From positions 19,261 through 83,260 of the forward strand of contig NZ_OCNK01000008.1 of the NCBI RefSeq assembly GCF_900230285.1: 64,000 nt of DNA, given 5' to 3'. Shown here one piece after another: positions 58,494 through 64,000 of this stretch. Position numbers and translations under genes: made by a program. How positions within the stretch are numbered: the first letter of the stretch is position 1; each line of letters starts with the position of its first letter. Origin of the DNA: Blastococcus haudaquaticus (GTDB taxonomy: Bacteria; Actinomycetota; Actinomycetes; Mycobacteriales; Geodermatophilaceae). Below the pieces are notes generated by a model. It was given only the letters and a program-made list of their open reading frames with translations, made no database searches and was not told the DNA's origin.

Positions 58494-60379
58494 CGGGCCC
58501 AAATGGCCATTTTGGCCCCAAGGTGGACGCCGATCCGGTCCTCGTCGAGATCGTCGCCGGCACGCTGGCCGCGATCGAGAAGGAGGTCGAGACGTCGATC
58601 GGCCGCACCTCGCGGTCGCCGATGATCCGCGACGCGCACGACTTCCGGGCCGGCATCCACGACCGGCAGCTGCGCAAGCTCACCGGCCGCTCGTACTCGG
58701 CGCTCGTGCACCCGGTGGTGCGCGACTACCCGATCGAGACGATGAACGTCGGCGACGTCTACTTCCACAACGACGTCTACCTGTCCGAGGGGGGCATCGG
58801 CCACCTGCCCGATCTGTGCGTGACGGTGCCGGTGTTCGCGGCGTCAGCGACCACGGGCGAGCCCGAGGTGGTCGCCTTCATCCAGGCGTTCGGCCACCAC
58901 GACGACATCGGCGGTGCCGTCCCCGGCTCGATGCCCTCGGCTGCCACCAGCGTGTACGAGGAGGGCCTCATGGTCCCCCCGATCAAGCTGTGGGACCGCG
59001 GCGTGCCCAACGAGTCGGCGCTGAAGATCATGACCCGCAACTCGCGGATGCCCGACTCGCTCGCGGCCGACCTGGACGCCGAGTGCTCGGCCTGCCTGGC
59101 CGGTGCCCGGCGCCTCGGCGAGCTGTTCGACCGGTACGGCGTGGCCGCGGTCGAGGCGTGCTTCGAGGCGATCCTGGCCAGCTCCACCGAGGTCTACCGG
59201 CGCGAGATCCTGTCGCAGATCCCCGACGGCACCTACGTCTGGGAGGACTACGCCGAGCACGACGGCGTCGAGGAGCCGCAGCTGCACCGCCAGCGGATCA
59301 CGCTGATCATGGATTCCTCGAAGGACGTCCCGCTGGTCATCGACTTCACCGGTACCGGCCCCCAGGCGAAGGGGCCGATCAACCACTGCGGCGACTACGC
59401 CGACGGCAACTTCCTGAAGAAGTGGCTGGCGCCGATCCTGCGCAACCTGGCCGCGTCGCCGGAGCGGATGGCGCAGCTGGACGTCAACGAGGGCGTCGTC
59501 CCGCTGATCGAGATGCGCTTCCCGGAGAAGGGGACGCTGCTCACCCCGATCTTCCCGGCGCCGACCAACGCCCGGACGTTCGTCATCCTGCGGCTGCTCG
59601 GGGTCCTGGCCGGCGTGCTGGCCAAGGCCACCGGCGGCCGGATGCCGGCCGACCAGGAGACGATCCGGTACACCGGCGTCTACGGCACCGACCTCGACGG
59701 CGAGCCGTACCTCATGCGCGAGGTGCTCGGTGGCGGCTCGGGCGGGCGGTACTACGCCGACGGCGAGGACACGATCCACGTCGTCCCGGACTCCCGGAAC
59801 CTGCCGACGGAGTTCACCGAGTCGCGCTTCCCGCTGCGGGTGGAGCGGCTCGGCCTCGCGATGGACTCCGGTGGCGCCGGGCGCTACCGCGGGGGCTGCG
59901 GCTACGAGAAGCACATCCGGGTGCTGCGCGACGCGCACTTCATGTCCATCGCCGACCGCTCGATCCTCGCCTGCTGGGGCGTCAAGGGCGGAAAGGCCGG
60001 CCAGCCGTTCCAGATCACCGTGGACCCGGGCGGGCCGAACGAGCACGAGGTCGACGCGCTGGCCGACGCCGAGCCGCTGGAGGCGGGCACCGTCGTGCGC
60101 ATCCGGACGACCGGCGGCGGTGGCTGGGGCGACCCGCTGGAACGGCCGGTCGAGGAGGTGCTGCGCGACATCGCGTGGCGCAAGGTGAGCGTCGCCGGTG
60201 CCCGCGCGGACTACGGCGTGGTCGTTCTCGAGGACGGGACCGCCGACGCGGCGGCCACCGAGGCGCTGCGCGCCGAGCTGCGGGCCGCCCGCACCGGTGA
60301 GGAGCCGTTCTTCGACCGCGGGCCCGGCTACGCCACCCTCTCCGGCGGCGCCGCGTTCAACGAGTTCGACGTCCTCTGA
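58490..60379 (+). CDS. hyuB: Hydantoinase/oxoprolinase B subunit (HyuB)
   Basis: 629 residues with family motifs TSIGRTSRSPMIRDAHDF, VGDVYFHNDVYLSEGGIGHLPDL, FGHHDDIGG, and the C-terminal GGGSGGRYYADGE and TTGGGGWGDPLERP. It is the catalytic hydrolase partner of HyuA. ATG overlaps the hyuA stop. Codons 3-10 lie in an unusual A/T-containing inverted repeat. The likely substrate is an N-substituted hydantoin, oxoproline or similar cyclic amide. Confidence 0.93.
   Translation: MTGPNGHFGPKVDADPVLVEIVAGTLAAIEKEVETSIGRTSRSPMIRDAHDFRAGIHDRQLRKLTGRSYSALVHPVVRDYPIETMNVGDVYFHNDVYLSEGGIGHLPDLCVTVPVFAASATTGEPEVVAFIQAFGHHDDIGGAVPGSMPSAATSVYEEGLMVPPIKLWDRGVPNESALKIMTRNSRMPDSLAADLDAECSACLAGARRLGELFDRYGVAAVEACFEAILASSTEVYRREILSQIPDGTYVWEDYAEHDGVEEPQLHRQRITLIMDSSKDVPLVIDFTGTGPQAKGPINHCGDYADGNFLKKWLAPILRNLAASPERMAQLDVNEGVVPLIEMRFPEKGTLLTPIFPAPTNARTFVILRLLGVLAGVLAKATGGRMPADQETIRYTGVYGTDLDGEPYLMREVLGGGSGGRYYADGEDTIHVVPDSRNLPTEFTESRFPLRVERLGLAMDSGGAGRYRGGCGYEKHIRVLRDAHFMSIADRSILACWGVKGGKAGQPFQITVDPGGPNEHEVDALADAEPLEAGTVVRIRTTGGGGWGDPLERPVEEVLRDIAWRKVSVAGARADYGVVVLEDGTADAAATEALRAELRAARTGEEPFFDRGPGYATLSGGAAFNEFDVL
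58495..58518. repeat. Inverted repeat at the start of hyuB
   Basis: AAATGGCCATTT (58501-58512) is a perfect palindrome flanked by GGGCC (58495-58499) and GGCCC (58514-58518) with one mismatched pair. It lies within codons 3-10 of hyuB and could form an RNA hairpin just after the start codon or be a protein site. Confidence 0.6.
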
Positions 60380-60392
60380 CGCTGTCTCCGGA

Positions 60393-60434
60393 ACGCTCGT
60401 GCTCTGAGTCCCCGGGGACTCAGAGCACGAGCGT
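60393..60434. terminator. Perfect 42-base inverted repeat after hyuB
   Basis: Bases 60393-60413 are exactly complementary to 60414-60434 with no spacer. It begins 14 bases after the hyuB stop and most likely ends the hyuAB transcript. Bases beyond it, to 60518, show no gene. Confidence 0.82.
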
Positions 60435-60518
60435 CGGCGGACCCCCTCGTCGGGCGCGGAACCGGCGCGGCCGGTCCCGGCTCCGGCGCCGTCCGGCCGC
60501 ATGCGAGAGGCTGGTGGC

Positions 60519-60665
60519 ATGACCGAGCCCCGCGAGGACGACCGCACCGAGCAGCCCGAGCCGAACAACCTGCACCCGGGTCAGCACGACGAGGGCGGCC
60601 ACGGCGGCATGGCCACGCGCGAGCTCGACGCGCGCGAGCAGGGCGACGAGCCGCAGGAGGACTGA
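60519..60665 (+). CDS. Small acidic hydrophilic protein (48 residues)
   Basis: A short gene not easily found by length. The frame MTEPREDDRTEQPEPNNLHP continues to GDEPQED and a TGA, with GAGAGG about ten bases upstream. It is rich in Glu, Asp, Gln, Gly and His, lacks hydrophobic stretches and is probably disordered. Codon third positions are G/C-rich as in neighbouring genes. Similar short acidic proteins occur near regulators in actinobacteria but no function is known. Confidence 0.6.
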   Translation: MTEPREDDRTEQPEPNNLHPGQHDEGGHGGMATRELDAREQGDEPQED

Positions 60666-60690
60666 CCCTCCGCGGGGCCTCAGCGGGCCT

Positions 60691-61467
60691 TCAGCGGGCC
60701 TTCAGCGCCTCGGCGGTGAACGGGTCGGCGGGCAGGAACGCCTCGATGCTGAGCTCGGCGGCGGTGACGTCGACCGCGGTGCCGAACGTGGTCACGGTGC
60801 TCAGGAAGCTGAGGACGTCGTCGCCGACCCGGATCCGCAGCGGCACGGCGATCCCGTTGGGTGGCGTGCGGTCGGTCCCGCCCGGCAGCGCCAGGAGCTC
60901 CCGGTGCAGCGCGGTGAGGTGCGGGTCCGCGGTCAGGTGGGCCTCGCGCCCGAGCCGGTGCAGGACGTGCCCCCGCCACTGCGGCAGGTTGGTGATCCGC
61001 GGCGCCAGCCCGTCGGGGTGCAGGCTCATCCGCAGCACGTTGGCCGGCGGCACCAGCAGCTCCTCGGCGACCCCCTCGATGAGCGGCGCGATGCCGCGGT
61101 TGGCGGCGACCAGGTGCCACCCGGCGTCGATCACCACGGCCGGGAAGGGCTCGTACGCCTCCAGCACCAGGTCGACCGCGGCGCGGACGACGGACATGTC
61201 GGGGTCGTCCAGCCCGCGGCGGCGGTAGACCGGCGCGAACCCCGCCGCGAGCAGCAGCTCGTTGCGCTCGCGCAGCGGCACCTCCAGCTGCTCGGCCAGG
61301 TGCAGCACCATGTCCCGGCTCGGTCGGGCCCGGCCCGTCTCGACGAAGCTCAGGTGTCGGGCCGACACCCCGGCATCGCTGGCGAGGTCGAGCTGGCTGA
61401 GTCGCCGGCGCTGCCGCCACGTCTTCAGCAGGGTCCCGACCGGCGGGCGCATCGCGGTGGCTGTCAC
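60691..61467 (-). CDS. XRE-family regulator with MmyB-like ligand domain
   Basis: 258 residues. The N-terminal HTH (about 15-75: LLKTWRQRRRLSQLDLASDAGVSARHLSFVETG spread across it) is followed by the MmyB-like region (PAVVIDAGWHLVAANRGIAPLI, VLRMSLHPDGLAPRITNL) with a PAS-like fold known to bind fatty-acid-like ligands. GTG 61467 lies seven bases after TAGCGT on the minus strand, indicating leaderless expression; ATG 61452 is possible. It diverges from a membrane protein/SnoaL pair across a palindrome. Confidence 0.9.
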   Translation of the reverse strand: MTATAMRPPVGTLLKTWRQRRRLSQLDLASDAGVSARHLSFVETGRARPSRDMVLHLAEQLEVPLRERNELLLAAGFAPVYRRRGLDDPDMSVVRAAVDLVLEAYEPFPAVVIDAGWHLVAANRGIAPLIEGVAEELLVPPANVLRMSLHPDGLAPRITNLPQWRGHVLHRLGREAHLTADPHLTALHRELLALPGGTDRTPPNGIAVPLRIRVGDDVLSFLSTVTTFGTAVDVTAAELSIEAFLPADPFTAEALKAR

Positions 61468-61504
61468 ACCGGGGACGCTAGCGACGCCGCAACCCTCCCT
61501 CACC

Positions 61505-61517
61505 TACCTGGCAGGTA
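61505..61517. promoter_or_regulatory. Operator-like palindrome for the XRE regulator
   Basis: TACCTG (61505-61510), G, CAGGTA (61512-61517) is a perfect 13-base dyad between the divergent XRE and membrane protein genes. It is the obvious candidate site for the XRE protein. Confidence 0.65.
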
Positions 61518-61553
61518 ATCGACCAGCCGCACGAGCGCCGCCACGGTGGGTCC

Positions 61554-61976
61554 ATGACCACCTCCACCGCCGCGGGCAACCCGGCTCGCACGCAGTCCCG
61601 GCCCGATGGCCTGCTCCGGCTGGCCCTCCGGCTCGACGCCGTCGTCACCGGCCTGAACGGTGCCGCCTACCTGGTGGGCGCCGCCCTTCTGGACGACCTC
61701 CTCGGCCTCCCTCCCGGACTCCTCCGGGGCGTCGGGGCCTTCCTTCTGGTGTACGCGGCCGCGGTCTGGCTGGTCGGCGCCCGCACCCGTCCGAGCACGC
61801 CGGCGGTCGAGGCCGTCGTCGTCCTCAACGGGTTGTGGGCCGTCGGCAGCGTCGTCGTCGTGCTCACCGACCGGTTCACCCCCACCACCGTCGGCGCCGT
61901 CTGGCTCGTGCTGCAGGCGCTCGTCGTGGCCGGGTTCGCCGCCCTCCAGCTCGTCGGCCTCCGCCGGCGCGCCTGA
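61554..61976 (+). CDS. Small four-helix membrane protein under XRE control
   Basis: 140 residues with four hydrophobic segments and short loops (LDAVVTGLNGAAYLVGAALL, GVGAFLLVYAAAVWLVGA, AVVVLNGLWAVGSVVVVL, VGAVWLVLQALVVAGFAAL). No named domain recognised. It is followed after 35 bases by a SnoaL-like gene with a strong ribosome site, forming a pair divergent from an XRE regulator. Function unknown. Confidence 0.78.
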   Translation: MTTSTAAGNPARTQSRPDGLLRLALRLDAVVTGLNGAAYLVGAALLDDLLGLPPGLLRGVGAFLLVYAAAVWLVGARTRPSTPAVEAVVVLNGLWAVGSVVVVLTDRFTPTTVGAVWLVLQALVVAGFAALQLVGLRRRA

Positions 61977-62011
61977 TCCCACCCACCCGAGAACGACAGA
62001 AGGAGATCCCC

Positions 62012-62380
62012 GTGACCGCCACCCCTGACCTCGCCGGCCGGTACCTCGCCGCCTGGAACGAGACCGACCCCGCGGCGCGCGCCGCCGCGATCGAGGACCT
62101 GTTCACCGACGACGTCACCTACACCGACCCGCTCGTCTCGGTCCAGGGGCGTCAGGCCCTCGACGCCACCATCGCCGCCGTCCAGCAGCAGTTCCCGGGC
62201 TTCGTCTTCCAGGCGGCCGGACCGGCGGACGCCCACCACGACCAGGTCCGCTTCACCTGGGACCTCGGGCAGCCGGGCCGGGACGCACCCGTCAGCGGGT
62301 TCGACGTCGCCGTCGTGGACGGCACCGGGCGGATCCGCACGGTGCTCGGCTTCCTCGACCGGGTGCCTGCCGCCGCCTGA
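62012..62380 (+). CDS. SnoaL-like/NTF2-fold protein
   Basis: 122 residues: LAGRYLAAWNETDPAARAAAIEDLFTDDVTYTDPL, QGRQALDATIAAVQQQFPGFVF and a final strand GRIRTVLGFLDRVP fit the NTF2-like fold. A perfect AAGGAG ribosome site precedes the GTG start. It is co-directional with the membrane protein gene upstream and probably controlled by the XRE protein. A ligand-binding or hydratase role is possible. Confidence 0.87.
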   Translation: MTATPDLAGRYLAAWNETDPAARAAAIEDLFTDDVTYTDPLVSVQGRQALDATIAAVQQQFPGFVFQAAGPADAHHDQVRFTWDLGQPGRDAPVSGFDVAVVDGTGRIRTVLGFLDRVPAAA

Positions 62381-62394
62381 ACCGGACAGCAGCG

Positions 62395-62431
62395 GCGGGA
62401 GCCGGGGGACGGCGCGTCCCCCGGCTCCCGC
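62395..62431. terminator. Bidirectional terminator
   Basis: A 16-base perfect inverted repeat (62395-62410 with 62416-62431) around a GGCGC loop separates the convergent SnoaL and DUF1992 genes. Confidence 0.85.
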
Positions 62432-62468
62432 TCAGCACGTGGGACGCGGCTGCCCGGACAGTGCCCCC

Positions 62469-62963
62469 CTACCGGGTGGACCGGCGCAGCCACCGGAACC
62501 TGCGGCGGGGCGGGGAGCCGGGGTTCTCGGCCGGCGGCGCGGGCGGCGGTTCCGGCGGGCGCCTCTCCAGCCACCCCGACACCAGGGCGCCGACGTCCGC
62601 CATCCCGGGAAGGGGCGCCCAGCGGCTCTCCTGCGGGCGCCGCCAGAAGGCGGCCACGCGTGCGTTGTAGTCCTCGCCCAGGGCGCGCACCTCGTCCTCG
62701 GTGTGCAGCCGCTCGGCACGGGCGGGCAGCTGGTCGCGCTCCCGCCGCAGGGCCAGTCCCGGCGGCAGCATCGCCGCGGTATCCACGCCCTCGCGCCGCG
62801 CCTTGGCGAGCGCCCAGTCGTAGGCGGTCTCCTCGCGCTCGAGCCCGCGCAGCGGCTTGCCCGCACCGGCGAGGTGCTCGAACTCGCCCCGGGCGATGCT
62901 CTGCGAGATCTGGTGGTCGACCCAGGTGTCGAAGGGCATCCCGGACGGCTTGCGGTCGGTCAT
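62469..62963 (-). CDS. DUF1992 (DnaJ-like homologue subfamily C28) protein
   Basis: 164 residues. The N-terminal DUF1992 motif is clear: MPFDTWVDHQISQSIARGEF then LAGAGKPLRGL, the helical region found in conserved DnaJ-associated proteins. A Pro/Arg-rich tail follows (PPEPPPAPPAENPGSPPRRR). ATG 62963 follows GGAGGG. It is divergent from the Nudix gene. Role unknown; interaction with chaperones or Golgi-type complexes is known only for eukaryotic relatives. Confidence 0.87.
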   Translation of the reverse strand: MTDRKPSGMPFDTWVDHQISQSIARGEFEHLAGAGKPLRGLEREETAYDWALAKARREGVDTAAMLPPGLALRRERDQLPARAERLHTEDEVRALGEDYNARVAAFWRRPQESRWAPLPGMADVGALVSGWLERRPPEPPPAPPAENPGSPPRRRFRWLRRSTR

Positions 62964-63001
62964 CGCCCTCCATCGTGACACCGGTCTGCCAGGCTCGCGG
63001 G

Positions 63002-63526
63002 GTGCGGACGACGAGCAGCAGAGAGGTCTACCGGAACCCGTGGACGCGGGTGCGCGAGGACGTGATCGAGCTGCCCGACGGCTCGACCAGCGTCTACGGC
63101 GTCGTCGAGCGGCCCGACTTCGCCGTCGTCCTCCCCGTGGACCGGGACGGGTTCTGGCTGGTCGAGCAGTTCCGGCACCCCGTCGGGCGGCGCTGCTGGG
63201 AGTTCCCGCAGGGCAGCTGGAGCCACGGCACCGACGGGGCGCCCGAGGAGCTGGCCCGGGCGGAGCTGGCGGAGGAGACCGGCTTCCGCGCCGGCCGGAT
63301 CGAGCACCTCGGCCGCCTCGACCTCGCCCCGGGCCTGATGACCCAGCGCTTCGACGTCTGGGTGGCCGACGAGCTGGTCCCGGGCCCGACGGCGCGGGAG
63401 GCGTCGGAAGCCGACATGCGGTCGGGATGGGTGTCCGAGACGGAGCTGCGCACCATGATCGCCGAGGGTCGCTTCACCGACGGCCCCTCGCTCGCCGCCT
63501 ACAGCCTGCTCCTGCTCCGGGGGTGA
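63002..63526 (+). CDS. Nudix hydrolase (ADP-ribose/nucleoside diphosphate sugar type)
   Basis: 174 residues. The Nudix helix appears as [17 protein letters not shown] with EE preserved and Ala where the consensus has Arg. Upstream [19 protein letters not shown] and CWEFPQGS are typical of ADP-ribose pyrophosphatases. It would hydrolyse a nucleoside diphosphate linked to another group using Mg. GTG start; the intergenic 38 bases share promoters with the DUF1992 gene. Confidence 0.88.
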   Translation: MRTTSSREVYRNPWTRVREDVIELPDGSTSVYGVVERPDFAVVLPVDRDGFWLVEQFRHPVGRRCWEFPQGSWSHGTDGAPEELARAELAEETGFRAGRIEHLGRLDLAPGLMTQRFDVWVADELVPGPTAREASEADMRSGWVSETELRTMIAEGRFTDGPSLAAYSLLLLRG

Positions 63527-63659
63527 CGAAGGACGCAACACTCATCCCTCACGTAACGGAAGAGTGTGCGGCAGAATCGTCCGGGACCGCGCATCTGCGC
63601 ACGGCGCCCTGACGGCGTCGATCCCCCGCGCCTCCTGGCGCCTCCCCGGAACCGGTGGC

Positions 63660-64000
63660 ATGTCCCGAGCTCTGTCCTTCCCCCGTCCCACCCGTCCTGC
63701 CTGGCTGTCGCCGACCGTGGCCCGCACCGAGATCCTCGCCGGCCTCGTGGTCGCCCTCGCGCTGATCCCGGAGGCGATCAGCTTCTCGATCCTCGCGGGC
63801 GTCGACCCGCAGGTGGGCCTGTTCTCCTCGTTCGTGATGGCCGTGGTCATCGCCTTCACCGGCGGCCGCCCGGCGATGATCACCGCCGCCACCGGCGCCA
63901 TCGCCCTGGTGGTCGCGCCCTTGGCGCTCGAGTACGGCGTCCAGTACCTGTTCGCCGCCGTCATCCTCGGCGGCATCTTCCAGGTGCTGCTGGGGCTGGT
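63660..64000 (+). CDS. SulP-family anion transporter (N-terminal fragment)
   Basis: The first 113 codons are present and the gene runs off the right edge. [31 protein letters not shown] is the SulP start with the conserved LIPEAI/SILAGV helix 1, and [20 protein letters not shown] matches helix 3 of the sulfate/bicarbonate transporter family. Whether a STAS or carbonic anhydrase domain follows is unseen. The 133 bases upstream hold no gene. Confidence 0.88.
   Translation, partial: MSRALSFPRPTRPAWLSPTVARTEILAGLVVALALIPEAISFSILAGVDPQVGLFSSFVMAVVIAFTGGRPAMITAATGAIALVVAPLALEYGVQYLFAAVILGGIFQVLLGL

Noticed and set aside
1..64000. CRISPR arrays, tRNA or rRNA genes
   Set aside because: No regularly spaced repeats, cloverleaf-like GTTCGA..CCA ends or rRNA segments were recognised on either strand.

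Overview
The window is very G+C-rich, tightly packed actinobacterial DNA. GTG starts are frequent and stop/start overlaps of the ATGA or GTGA type are common. Several genes have a TANNNT -10 box only 6-7 bases before the start codon, which suggests leaderless mRNAs. The mix of families (form II CO-dehydrogenase-like enzyme, MMPL exporter, HxlR/TetR/MarR regulators next to SRPBCC or SnoaL genes, DUF1707, DUF4240, TctABC) suits a soil actinomycete such as a member of Geodermatophilaceae. That placement is inference; no rRNA or other taxonomic marker is present.

Region by region. 1-3.8 kb: the end of a CoxM-CoxS-CoxL-CoxG molybdenum hydroxylase operon (form II CoxL). 3.9-6.3 kb: a visibly less G+C-rich cassette with a membrane SLATT-domain protein, a strongly structured intergenic RNA with its own promoter-like signal, and a reverse transcriptase with an intact YADD centre. 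It looks like a defence-associated reverse transcriptase system and is the most interesting part of the window. 6.6-18.9 kb: short oxidoreductase, GAF-EAL, DUF4240, TetR/MMPL and beta-lactamase-fold genes. 19-36.5 kb: an HxlR/SRPBCC divergon, an ABC-2 transporter divergent from a histidine kinase/response regulator pair, a three-gene FtsX-type ABC operon, a decayed EAL gene, an HxlR-thioredoxin pair, a PAS-GGDEF protein, and two MarR divergons, one controlling a SnoaL-SRPBCC pair and one facing an ABC exporter.

36.5-51.8 kb: a large catabolic divergon. Nine minus-strand genes (class III CoA-transferase, hotdog thioesterase, TctC, TctB, TctA, enoyl-CoA hydratase, a second CoA-transferase, FAH-fold hydrolase/dehydratase, semialdehyde dehydrogenase) face seven plus-strand genes (GntR/FCD regulator, two MaoC-like hotdog proteins, an uncharacterised barrel-like protein, a DapA-family lyase, glycerate kinase, GlcD-like FAD oxidase). 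Two TGTNNACA half-site pairs lie between the two arms. The likely logic is uptake of a small organic acid, CoA activation and hydration, and funnelling of 2-keto-3-deoxy acids to 2-oxoglutarate and of hydroxyacids to glycerate 2-phosphate. The actual substrate is not evident.

51.8-64 kb: an Lrp/AsnC regulator divergent from a large transketolase-like enzyme, a winged-helix AlkZ-like protein, DUF1707, a hydantoinase/oxoprolinase AB pair, a 48-residue acidic protein, an XRE regulator divergent from a membrane protein and a SnoaL protein, DUF1992, a Nudix hydrolase, and the start of a SulP transporter that runs off the right edge. Strong inverted repeats end most convergent gene pairs. No tRNA, rRNA, CRISPR array or insertion sequence was recognised.
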